This document shows positions 35,047-43,346 of a stretch of 64,000 bases of DNA, in pieces. The stretch lies in NCBI GenBank assembly GCA_942493305.1, contig OW818686.1:3658001-3722000 (forward strand), read 5' to 3'. The translations under genes and the position numbers were made by a program. Origin of the DNA: UBA7672 sp030824255 (GTDB taxonomy: Bacteria > Pseudomonadota > Alphaproteobacteria > Caulobacterales > Hyphomonadaceae). Below the pieces are notes generated by a model. The model was given only the letters and a program-made list of their open reading frames with translations, ran no database searches and was not told the origin of the DNA. Position 1 is the stretch's first letter. Each line of letters begins with the position of its first letter.

Positions 35047-35197
35047 GGACGCCTCGGAATCGGCAGTAAAACAGGTGGAGAACAGGCCGATTGTTTTCTA
35101 AAGGGCCGTTCTTGCGAGCGGGCCTCTTACAGGGTCTGATGGTAGGCCGCAAGACCGGGCGGGCATCCCGGTAGAGCGGTTTCACGACAATCTACAA

Positions 35198-35241
35198 GGT
35201 CAGGCTCCAGGGGGGTCAGGCTCCAGGGGGTCAGGTTCCGG
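35198..35241 (+). repeat. Three tandem 15-16 bp copies upstream of the TPR-oxygenase gene
   Basis: GGTCAGGCTCCAGGGG, GGTCAGGCTCCAGGG and a degenerate GGTCAGGTTCCGGG lie head to tail and end on the GTG start codon at 35242. The last copies supply the purine-rich sequence where a ribosome-binding site would sit, so repeat number may affect translation. Confidence 0.85.
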
Positions 35242-36645
35242 GTGAAAACGCACGACGCAGCCACACTCACGCGCGACGCCAATGCGCTGAAGGCGGCCGG
35301 ACGGCTGGAGGAGGCCGCTGCCCGGTATGCCGAGGCCGTGGCGGCAAACCCCAAATCGGGCGTGGCGGAGCACAATCTGGCGGGGTGTTTGGGGGATGGG
35401 GGGCGGTGGCGGGAGGCGGAGGTGCATATCGCTGCGGCATTCGCCAAGGGGCTGGATGCGCCGGAAACATGGCTGATCAAGGCCCGGTGCGAGCTGGCGT
35501 TGGGGCGGCTGGATTCTGCGGAATCTGCGTTCCGGGAGGCGATCAAGCGCAGGCCGGACATGTATGACGCCCACCGGGAGCTGGCGCAGCTGATCTGGAT
35601 GAGTACGGGCGACGTGGGCCAGGCGACCGCCCACGTGGATGCGGCGCTGCAGCGGCAACCGGGGCTGCTGGCCCTGCAGGTCGTGAAGGCGCAGGCGATG
35701 GAGTTTGCGGGCGACCGGGAGGGCGCGCTGGCGCTTATGTCGCGGCTGGCGGGAGAGCATCCGGACCAGCTGGGCGTGGCCGTGCAGGCGGCGCAGCTGG
35801 CAACGGGATTGGGACGCGCGGAAGAAGCGCTGCGATTCGCCGGCGCCGTACTGGCGCGCGCGCCGCAGGACATGGGCGCAAAGCTGACGATGACCGAGGC
35901 GCTGCTCGGCGCCGGGCGCGCCGACGAGGCGTCCAGGCTGGCGGGCCAGATGCGGCTGGCGTCGCCCACGAACCAGCACGCGATCGCGCTGCAGGCGACG
36001 GCGTGGCGGATGCTGGGCGATGAGCGGTATCGCGCGCTGTACGACTACGATGCGCTGGTGGCGCCGACGATGCTGGACACGCCGGCGGGGTGGGGGTCGC
36101 TGGAGGCGTATGTGGCGGATGTGGCGGGGGCGCTGAAGGCGCTTCATGCCTTCCGCGAACATCCGTTCAACCAGTCGCTGCGCCATGGCAGCCAGGCGGT
36201 GGACATCCTGCAGCAACAGCATCCGGCGCTGCGCGCCCTGCCCCACGCGCTGGACGGTCCGATCCGGCGGCGGCTGGCGGAGCTGGGACCGGGCGCGGAT
36301 CCGGTACGCGCGCGCAATCGCGGGACGTATGCGTTCAAGGGCATGTGGTCGGTGAAGCTGCGCAGCGGCGGGTATCATGTCGACCATGTGCACCCTCAGG
36401 GATGGCTGAGCTCTGCCTGCTATGTGGAGACGGTGCAGCCGAAGGCGCGCGAGGGGTGGATACGGTTCGGGCAGCCGGGCGTGATGACGCGGCCGCTCCT
36501 GGAGGCGGAGCACCATGTCGAGCCCCAGCCGGGGATGCTGGTGCTGTTCCCGTCCTACATGTGGCACGGCACGGTTCCGTTCAGCGGCGAGCAGAGCCGG
36601 CTTACGTTCGCATTCGACCTCGTGCCGGGCGGCGCGGACTCATGA
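35242..36645 (+). CDS. TPR protein with C-terminal 2OG-Fe(II) oxygenase domain
   Basis: A 467-residue protein. The first ~270 residues are tetratricopeptide-like repeats (ALKAAGRLEEAAARYAEAV, NLAGCLGDGGRWREAEVHI, and so on). The C-terminal ~200 residues carry GGYHVDHVHPQGWLSSACYVE with the HxH metal ligands, then MLVLFPSYMWHGTVPF with the distal histidine and an SRLTFAFD strand with the 2-oxoglutarate-binding arginine. It should hydroxylate a protein or small molecule. The start is GTG directly after tandem repeats. Its stop overlaps the next start (ATGA), coupling it to an FkbM methyltransferase. Confidence 0.8.
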   Translation: MKTHDAATLTRDANALKAAGRLEEAAARYAEAVAANPKSGVAEHNLAGCLGDGGRWREAEVHIAAAFAKGLDAPETWLIKARCELALGRLDSAESAFREAIKRRPDMYDAHRELAQLIWMSTGDVGQATAHVDAALQRQPGLLALQVVKAQAMEFAGDREGALALMSRLAGEHPDQLGVAVQAAQLATGLGRAEEALRFAGAVLARAPQDMGAKLTMTEALLGAGRADEASRLAGQMRLASPTNQHAIALQATAWRMLGDERYRALYDYDALVAPTMLDTPAGWGSLEAYVADVAGALKALHAFREHPFNQSLRHGSQAVDILQQQHPALRALPHALDGPIRRRLAELGPGADPVRARNRGTYAFKGMWSVKLRSGGYHVDHVHPQGWLSSACYVETVQPKAREGWIRFGQPGVMTRPLLEAEHHVEPQPGMLVLFPSYMWHGTVPFSGEQSRLTFAFDLVPGGADS

Positions 36646-37496
36646 GCTCGGCCGGCTTCCGGATATGGGACGACCTGCAGCACATCCAGCCGGGCCATGA
36701 TTTCGTCTATGAGTTGCTGGCCCACACGCGCCCTGTCCTCTACCTCGATGTGGGCGCGGCGTCTGGCGCGACGGTGGTGAAGGCCAGGCAGTATGCGCCG
36801 GATGCACGCGTGGTCGCGTTCGAACCCTTCCCCGGCAATATCGGCTTCTTCCGGAAATCGACCGAGGCGATGCGCGGCGTCACGCTGGTTCAGAAAGCTG
36901 TCTCGAACGACCGCGGCACGCAGGATTTCTACGTGCCGCACGTCATCCAGGCGGACGAGCAGGCAAACCACTGGGGCGCGATGGCGGGTTATTCGTCGGT
37001 CGGGTTTCTCACGCCTGACAATACGAGCCCGGATGCGTCCAAGGTGATCCGCGTCGAAAAATGCAGGCTCGACGATGAAGTCGCCGAACCTGTCGGCCTC
37101 CTGAAGATTGACGTTCAGGGCACCGAGTTCGGCGTGCTGGATGGCGCACACAGGCTGATCGACCAGTTCGGCGTCGACCTGATCTTCTCCGAATTCTTCG
37201 GCGACAGGCGCGTGCTCGATCTGCTGGAGAGCAAGGGCTACGACGTGTTCGATACGGCCTATCTCGTCTTCACGCCGGACAATCCGGTGGGCCCGATGCT
37301 GAAGGACCCACAGTCCTTCCCGCTTTCGACCGGCGCGCGGGGCTATTCCGGCTATCTCGGCCAGTCCATCGCGCGGGAGAAGGACGGGTATTGCGATTTC
37401 TTCAAGCATGGAGGCTGCCAGACTGACCTGTTCGCGGTGCGCAAGGACCTGACGCCGGGTATCCTTGACGCAATCGCGGCGCTCCCGCGGAAATAG
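36642..37496 (+). CDS. FkbM family methyltransferase
   Basis: A 284-residue SAM-dependent methyltransferase. VLYLDVGAASGATVVKARQY is the SAM-binding motif I, VVAFEPFPGNIGFFRK the acidic loop and LLKIDVQGTEFGVLDGA the FkbM-type motif. Members O-methylate sugars or other hydroxyl groups. The ATG at 36642 overlaps the stop of the TPR-oxygenase gene, so hydroxylation followed by O-methylation of one target is an attractive but untested idea. Confidence 0.88.
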   Translation: MSSAGFRIWDDLQHIQPGHDFVYELLAHTRPVLYLDVGAASGATVVKARQYAPDARVVAFEPFPGNIGFFRKSTEAMRGVTLVQKAVSNDRGTQDFYVPHVIQADEQANHWGAMAGYSSVGFLTPDNTSPDASKVIRVEKCRLDDEVAEPVGLLKIDVQGTEFGVLDGAHRLIDQFGVDLIFSEFFGDRRVLDLLESKGYDVFDTAYLVFTPDNPVGPMLKDPQSFPLSTGARGYSGYLGQSIAREKDGYCDFFKHGGCQTDLFAVRKDLTPGILDAIAALPRK

Positions 37497-37591
37497 GCGC
37501 AGCAGAACAAAACGATCGTTCACAGCAAAGGTCTGGACCGGCGCGGCGGCGACTGCGAGGATCGTACTTCATTGCTTGCCGGGGACGACGT

Positions 37592-39475
37592 ATGCGCGGG
37601 TGGCTGAGCGCTTTTCTTGTATTTCTGGTTGCACTGATGGCCGGGCCGGCCATGGCGCAGCAGAAGATCGCGCTCGTGATCGGGATCAGCGATTACAAGG
37701 TCGGAGGCAAGCTGCCTCAGACACTGATTGATGCGGGCAAGGTTTCAGCCTCGCTGACCGAGGTGGGGTTCTCCACGACAACGCTGGTGAAGCCGAACCT
37801 GTCCAAGGCTGAGCTGGAAGACGCCCTGCTTGCCTTCAGCGAGAAGGCCGAGCGGGCTGATGTGGCTGTGCTCTACTTTGCCGGGCACGGCATGCAGTAT
37901 GCCGACGACAACTGGTTGATCCCCGCAAGTGCGGACCTGCGCTCCGAGGCGCATATCCGGCTGCAGGGCGTGCCGCTGGCCGATGTAGTTGAACTGATGA
38001 AGCCGGCGCGGTTCAAGATCATCATCCTCGATGCGTGCCGCAACAATCCCTTCGTGCTGAGATGGGGCGCGACGCGATCCGCCGGGGAAGGCCTTGGCCG
38101 CATGATTGCGGCGGCGATACCGACGGGATCACTGGTGGCTTTCTCTGCGGCGGCAGGTCAGAAGGTTCCGGACAATGGCGTCTACGCCGACGCGCTGGCG
38201 AGGTGGATCAAGGCGGAAGGCATTGAGCTGAGACAGTTGTTCGATCGCGTGCGGCGCGACGTGCAGCAGAAGACGCCAACCGCCGCGCCGGAATACACGA
38301 CCAAGTATGACGGGCTGTTCTCGTTCACGGCGGGACATACGGCAGACCCCGCAGCCCTCGCCCCCGACCAGATGGCGCAGGCGCGCATCTCGGAACTCGA
38401 GCAGCGGCTGGCGGAGCTGGAGAAGCAGTTGCGAGCCGCGCCGCCAACGACGGGCGCCGCATCATCGACCGTGATCAACGCGCTGGTGGAAAGCGGCATC
38501 GCCGCTTACCGCCGCGAAGATTATGACGCTGCCGCGGACAGCTGGCGCACGGCCTGCGAAGGCGGCCATGCCATCGGCTGCGCGACACTGGCGAGCCTTT
38601 ATGAGCTGGGGCATGGCGTTGAGCCGGACGACAAGGAGGCGCGCCGACTTTATAGCAAGGCCTGCAGCGCCGGCAGCGACGTATCCTGCGCGGGATTGGG
38701 CGCGATGTATGAAAGCGGGCGCGGCGGCGCGCAGGATTTCGACGAGGCGCGCCGTCTCTATCAGAAAACGTGCACGACGGACGAGACATCCGGATGCGTG
38801 TATCTCGGGCGGCTGTACCTGACCGGCGTCAGCGTCGCGCAGGACCTTTCGCAAGCGAAGATGCTGTTCGAGATGAGCTGCAATGACGAAACGGTGCTGG
38901 GCTGCGCAGGCCTTGGCAGTCTCTACGCAAGCGGCGCGGGCGCGACGCAGGACTTTGCGGAGGCGCTGCGGCTGTTTGAAAAGGCATGCGAGGGCGGCAA
39001 CGTCTCGGGCTGTGCGGGGCTGGCCAATCTTTATGTCGACGGGCTCGGCTTGGAGAAGGATCTGCCGGAGGCAAGGCGGCTCTATGAGGCCAGCTGCGAA
39101 GCCGGCGAGCCGACGGCGTGCGTCCTGCTTGGCGACTTGTTGCGCGAGGGGCAGAGCTTCACGCAGGATTATCCGCAAGCGCTGCGGCTTTATCAGAAAG
39201 CCTGTGATTGGGGCATACCGACTGGCTGCACAAACACAGCGGGCATGTATCTCAACGGCTTTGGCGTGACGCAGGACTATGCGCACGCTTCGATCTTCTA
39301 TGATCGCGCCTGCGGCGGCGGAGAGATGATGGCTTGCATCATGTCTGGCGACCTCCGGCTTGACCAGGGCGGACCTGGGGATCGTGACGGGGCGCTGCAG
39401 CTCTATCGTCAGGCGTGCGAGGCCGGCGAGGAAGACGGCTGCACGCGACTGCGCGAGGCGGAAAAAACGCCTTAG
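37592..39475 (+). CDS. Secreted caspase-like protein with Cys-paired Sel1 repeats
   Basis: A 627-residue protein: signal peptide (to about residue 22, AMAQ), then a caspase/p20 domain with the catalytic pair His99 (YFAGHGMQ) and Cys149 (ILDACRNNPF). A short coiled coil follows (about 262-283, SELEQRLAELEKQLRAA), then ~9 Sel1/TPR-like repeats of about 36 residues to the end. Nearly every repeat carries two spaced cysteines (ACEGGNVSGCAGLANLY type), as in Helicobacter Hcp proteins where they form disulfides, which fits a periplasmic location. It follows the oxygenase-methyltransferase pair by 95 bases. Confidence 0.85.
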   Translation: MRGWLSAFLVFLVALMAGPAMAQQKIALVIGISDYKVGGKLPQTLIDAGKVSASLTEVGFSTTTLVKPNLSKAELEDALLAFSEKAERADVAVLYFAGHGMQYADDNWLIPASADLRSEAHIRLQGVPLADVVELMKPARFKIIILDACRNNPFVLRWGATRSAGEGLGRMIAAAIPTGSLVAFSAAAGQKVPDNGVYADALARWIKAEGIELRQLFDRVRRDVQQKTPTAAPEYTTKYDGLFSFTAGHTADPAALAPDQMAQARISELEQRLAELEKQLRAAPPTTGAASSTVINALVESGIAAYRREDYDAAADSWRTACEGGHAIGCATLASLYELGHGVEPDDKEARRLYSKACSAGSDVSCAGLGAMYESGRGGAQDFDEARRLYQKTCTTDETSGCVYLGRLYLTGVSVAQDLSQAKMLFEMSCNDETVLGCAGLGSLYASGAGATQDFAEALRLFEKACEGGNVSGCAGLANLYVDGLGLEKDLPEARRLYEASCEAGEPTACVLLGDLLREGQSFTQDYPQALRLYQKACDWGIPTGCTNTAGMYLNGFGVTQDYAHASIFYDRACGGGEMMACIMSGDLRLDQGGPGDRDGALQLYRQACEAGEEDGCTRLREAEKTP

Positions 39476-39499
39476 CGATTTCCCGGAGCCGCGCCGACT

Positions 39500-40816
39500 T
39501 CAGATCGCCACGACTGGCGAGGTGTATTCGCCGGTCTGCTTCTCGCGATCTATGAGTGTGGCGAAGGTGGTGCGGAGGCCGAAGCCGCCGTCGGCGGTGA
39601 GGCCGGGGACGGCGCCGGGGTGGTCCTTGATGAGGCGCTTCTGGAGGTCTGCGACATCGGCGCCCGTGCTGCCGGGGCGGAGGCGGAAATAGCCATTGTC
39701 GAAGGCGGGTCCGCCATGGAAGGCGAGCGCGGCCTCCTGCCCTGTAAGCAGCATGTAGAGGAAGCTGGGCTTTGCATCGCTGGCAAGGAAGGCACCGTCT
39801 GCGCCGACCAGACCAGCGGCGGCCTGGAAGGTTGACCACTGGCCTGTGGATCTGCGGCGGCCCTCGCCCGTGTAGCCGCCGGGCATGACCTGGCATCCTG
39901 CGCAGCTGAAGACATCGGCGACGCCGCCCGCATGAATGTTGTGCGCTTCGCCGCGCGTCCATGCCGTGGTGTCTGCGTATGGATCGTAGGCGAGATCCTT
40001 CGCCGTGCGCAGGACGACATAGCCGCTGGCGATGCGGAGCGCGCCGCGCTGGATCGACTTCGGCTTGCCCGCGAGATGGGTGCCGACACTGTAGTTGTAG
40101 AGGCCGGTGGGCAGGAGGCTCGCGCCCACGCCGCGCTCGGCGAGGCTCATGTACATGTGGGCGACGGCAGGCACGGTGGAGGCGCGATAGAGCGTGATGT
40201 GGTCATCCGCCGTGCGCCAGAGGCCGACGACGCAGCTGCTGCTGAGGTGGCTGGGGTTGCCGACTTCGAGGGCGTGTTCCTTCGCCCAGGGATGCGAGAG
40301 CTGTCCATCGGCGATGCGGCAGCCGCGCAGGCCGAAGACGATGACGGGGCGGCCGGTCTTGGTGAGATCGAAGGCATTACGCTGTGCAAGCAGGCGCAGG
40401 ACGCCGGCGGACAGCGTGAAGGCGGGCGACTTCAGCGGCAGAACGGCGAGATGCGAATAATCCGGCGCGCGATCGGCGGCGGGCCAGGCATAGGCGGGAC
40501 GCTCCGCGACGGGAACGTCGCCGTACTTGCGGGCGCTGATTTCGGCGATGCGTTCGGGGGTGAGCGGCGGGGCCGGGAAATCGGCCTTCATCTTCTTGAG
40601 ATCGAGGACGGAGCGGTAGTCGGAGACGAAATCAGCGCCGCCGATCATCTCGAGCTTCTGCGCGGCGACGACTTCCATCTCTGAGAGCACTTCGTCGAGG
40701 ACGGTGTCGTAATCGAGGGCGGACCAATCCGGCTGCTGCGCGTGGGCCGCGAGGCCAAGCGATGGCAGGGCGATGCCCGCGGCGAGCGCCCGCCCGACAA
40801 ACTGTCGCCTGTCCAT
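39500..40816 (-). CDS. Tat-exported protein with C-terminal peptidoglycan-binding domain
   Basis: A 438-residue protein from the ATG at 40816 (GGAGGGG just upstream). MDRRQFVGRALAAGIALPSLGLAAHA is a twin-arginine signal. A central ~300-residue region (PVIVFGLRGCRIADG, THLAGKPKSIQRGALRIASG, SCAGCQVMPGGYTG) is unfamiliar to me. The C-terminus LRPGSTGADVADLQKRLI...LTADGGFGLRTTFATLI is a PG_binding_1 domain. Tat export suggests it folds in the cytoplasm. Probably a cell-wall-bound enzyme or scaffold of unknown activity. Confidence 0.7.
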   Translation of the reverse strand: MDRRQFVGRALAAGIALPSLGLAAHAQQPDWSALDYDTVLDEVLSEMEVVAAQKLEMIGGADFVSDYRSVLDLKKMKADFPAPPLTPERIAEISARKYGDVPVAERPAYAWPAADRAPDYSHLAVLPLKSPAFTLSAGVLRLLAQRNAFDLTKTGRPVIVFGLRGCRIADGQLSHPWAKEHALEVGNPSHLSSSCVVGLWRTADDHITLYRASTVPAVAHMYMSLAERGVGASLLPTGLYNYSVGTHLAGKPKSIQRGALRIASGYVVLRTAKDLAYDPYADTTAWTRGEAHNIHAGGVADVFSCAGCQVMPGGYTGEGRRRSTGQWSTFQAAAGLVGADGAFLASDAKPSFLYMLLTGQEAALAFHGGPAFDNGYFRLRPGSTGADVADLQKRLIKDHPGAVPGLTADGGFGLRTTFATLIDREKQTGEYTSPVVAI

Positions 40817-41056
40817 TTTCCCCTCCGGCCCCTTCGATGGTGGAGGAGTTTCCCTGCTCTGCCGATGGCAATCAAGGGGTGGGCGCAGGCGATCTGGAAC
40901 AGACGTCGCGGAACCGGGTGTAGGCGCGGGCGGAAAATGTCTGCGGGCGGCAGATGGCAGCGGAACCGAACGCACCTGACGACATTTTCATCATCGCACT
41001 CCCCGCGCGGCGAAGGATGCCGGGCATGGGGCGCGCATCCGGGAGAAGCAAAGTCC

Positions 41057-41251
41057 ATGTCCAAGTCCGGCGTCCGCTCCAACGCGACCTTCGAACCTTC
41101 GGCCTACCTGAAATCCATCGCCGAGATGTTTGCGATGCTGGACCCGACGCAGCAGCGGGAACTGGCGGAGAAGATGTCCAACCTGCCCCGCCACATTCAC
41201 CAGCTGGCGAGCTCGGGGCAGATTGCGGCGCCGGTGGAGCTGCGGCGCTAA
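41057..41251 (+). CDS. Small helical protein, hypothetical
   Basis: A 64-residue ORF from the ATG at 41057; YLKSIAEMFAMLDPTQQRELAEKMSNLPRHIHQL reads as two amphipathic helices (longer stretch at residues 17-50). GGGAG lies upstream at a generous distance. Codon use matches neighbours. No family recognised; convergent with the response regulator gene. Confidence 0.5.
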   Translation: MSKSGVRSNATFEPSAYLKSIAEMFAMLDPTQQRELAEKMSNLPRHIHQLASSGQIAAPVELRR

Positions 41252-41263
41252 AGGCGGCCGGGC

Positions 41264-41629
41264 CTACAGCTTGTCCGCGATGTGACGGAGAAGGATGTCG
41301 GGCTCCGTCGGCTTCGTGAAGACGCGGACGTTGGGATGAGCCGCACGGATGTCTGCTGGCAGCCCTACGCCGGTGTGAACAACTACGCCGGCCTTCGCAA
41401 CGAGCGCATCCAGCACCGGGCCAATCGTACCATCCGGCAGGTTCACATCGAGAATGGCGCCGTCGGGCGGGTCGTGCGCGATCAGGTCCAGCGCTTCCGC
41501 GATGGTGGAGGCCGGGCCGATGGCGGAGGCGCCTGTGTCCTCGATGGCCATCTTCAGGTCGAATGCGATGAACGGCTCGTCCTCGACGACGAGGATGCGC
41601 GCGCCGCGAAGGTCCAGGACTGGCATCAT
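41264..41629 (-). CDS. Single-domain response regulator
   Basis: A 121-residue receiver with acidic residues at 16-17 (VVEDEP), phospho-acceptor Asp61 (ILDVNLPDG), Thr86 and Lys106 (VFTKPTEP). No output domain is present. The ATG at 41629 overlaps the stop of the upstream HWE kinase, making this its cognate partner. Such pairs often tune kinase output or feed stress or light signalling; the signal is unknown. Confidence 0.9.
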   Translation of the reverse strand: MMPVLDLRGARILVVEDEPFIAFDLKMAIEDTGASAIGPASTIAEALDLIAHDPPDGAILDVNLPDGTIGPVLDALVAKAGVVVHTGVGLPADIRAAHPNVRVFTKPTEPDILLRHIADKL

Positions 41630-43245
41630 GACGAAAGCCTTTCCAGCGAGACCTTGAGCGCGATCGAGACGCCCGGCTTTTCCCACGCGATGGCGACATC
41701 GCCGCCGAGTTGCCCCCGCGCGGACATGCGGGCGAGTTCGGTGCCGAAGCCGTTGCGGGCGGGCGGGCCATCGATTGCGGGGCCGCCGCGCTCGACCCAG
41801 CTCAGCAAGACGAAACCGGATTCGATGTGCCAGCTGACGGAGACGTGGCCGTCATCGTTCGAAAGCGCGCCGTACTTGGCGGCGTTGGTCGCGAACTCGT
41901 GGAGAATGAGCGCAAGGCTGGTGGCGCCGTTCGCGCCGACGGCCACATCAGGTCCATGCATCAACAGCTGCCGCGAGCGTTCGGTGAGATGGGGCTCAAG
42001 CACGCGGCTGACCAGGACGGAGATACGCGTGTCCATCGGGCGCTGCGTTTCAGAGGTCACGGCGGGACGGATCAACTCGTGTGCACTGGCAAGGGCGCGC
42101 AGCCGGCCGCCAAGAGACTGCGCCATGTCCTGCGTGGACGAGGAGGTGCGCGCGGTCATGGAGATCATGCCGGCGGTTACGGCGAAGAGGTTCTTCACCC
42201 GGTGGTTAAGCTCGCGCATGACGATCATGCGGGCGTCTTCGGCCTGCTTGCGTTCGGCAATCTCGCGCTGGGCGCTTTCGTAGAGGCGCGCATTGTCGAT
42301 ACCGACGGCGGCCTGGGCGGCAAGACCTACAACCAGCGCCTCGTGATCGGCGGTGAAGCGGCCGGCGTCCGGATGGCCGAAAAGCAGGCTGCCCATGACT
42401 TCTCCCCGGCGCGACACGACGGGCGCTGCGAGATAAGAGCGGACCGGAAGATGGCCAGCAGGCATCCCGTGATACGGCGCATTCTTGCCGTAGCGCTCGT
42501 CCGCCGTGATGTCGTGGGAACGCAGGACGCCCTCGCCCCGGAATGTCGGACGAAAGATCTCTGTCTCGCGCACCATCGGAAACTGGGAGAACTTTTCACG
42601 CGGGACGCCGGAGATCGTGTAGAGCGTCATCGCCTCGCCGATCAGCTGCGGCACGTGATAGAAGAAGGTGCCGAATTTGGCGCCGGTGAGATCAACCGCA
42701 ACGTCGGTGACGGTCTGCACCAGATTTTCGAGATTGAGTTCTGCGCCGACACGGGTCGCCGTGCGGTTCAGGGTTTCGAGCAGGCGCTTCTGCTGCTGCA
42801 GCTCGACGCTGGCGGCCTCGAGCTGTCCGACATTGGTGTTTATGCCAAACCAGCAGGTGATGGCGCCGGCGGCATCGCGCAGCGGCTGGGCGCGCGTCAG
42901 GAACAGGCGGAACTGACCATCGACGCCACGCAGGGGGAATGACAGCTCCACCGGCTTGCCGGTCTGCAGCGCCTCCATCCATCTTTTCGTGACATCAGGC
43001 AGCACTTGCGGATCGTGGATGTCTTCCCACCGCTCAGAACCGATCTGATCCTCGGTTGCGCCGATATAGTCGCGCCAGAGACGGTTGGCCCACACGATGC
43101 GGCCGCGCGGATTCGCAATCCACGCCATTTCCGGCAGATTTTCCGCCATGGCGGCGAAATCAGCCCCTGCCAGAGGCGGCTTCACGCCTGCATTCGTCAA
43201 AGCGACCCTCGGAAACGATCCATCCCGCAACATGAGATAGATCAC
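41626..43245 (-). CDS. HWE-family sensor histidine kinase (PAS-GAF)
   Basis: A 539-residue cytoplasmic kinase. PAS domain at about 30-140 (AENLPEMAWIANPRGRIVWAN...), GAF domain at about 165-320 (SYLAAPVVSRRGEVMGSLLFG) and an HWE transmitter with phospho-His348 in RELNHRVKNLFAV. The N-box HEFATNAAKYGAL and WVERGGP give the family name. No membrane segment is present, so the stimulus is cytoplasmic (redox, ligand or light). Translationally coupled to the downstream response regulator. Confidence 0.9.
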   Translation of the reverse strand: MIYLMLRDGSFPRVALTNAGVKPPLAGADFAAMAENLPEMAWIANPRGRIVWANRLWRDYIGATEDQIGSERWEDIHDPQVLPDVTKRWMEALQTGKPVELSFPLRGVDGQFRLFLTRAQPLRDAAGAITCWFGINTNVGQLEAASVELQQQKRLLETLNRTATRVGAELNLENLVQTVTDVAVDLTGAKFGTFFYHVPQLIGEAMTLYTISGVPREKFSQFPMVRETEIFRPTFRGEGVLRSHDITADERYGKNAPYHGMPAGHLPVRSYLAAPVVSRRGEVMGSLLFGHPDAGRFTADHEALVVGLAAQAAVGIDNARLYESAQREIAERKQAEDARMIVMRELNHRVKNLFAVTAGMISMTARTSSSTQDMAQSLGGRLRALASAHELIRPAVTSETQRPMDTRISVLVSRVLEPHLTERSRQLLMHGPDVAVGANGATSLALILHEFATNAAKYGALSNDDGHVSVSWHIESGFVLLSWVERGGPAIDGPPARNGFGTELARMSARGQLGGDVAIAWEKPGVSIALKVSLERLSS

Positions 43246-43346
43246 ATGATAGCCGCGAAAAGAACCTTAAGGGAGGTGAGGTAAATCTCGCGCTAGACGC
43301 CCGCACTTGCAGCATGCTGCGAAATCACGGCTGCGGAACGCGCACC

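Noticed and set aside
37490..37530. GAAC/GTTC words ahead of the caspase-like gene, considered as a LexA box
   Set aside because: The half-sites are in inverted orientation with wrong spacing; the boxes at 31427 and 52397 are direct repeats with seven-base spacing.
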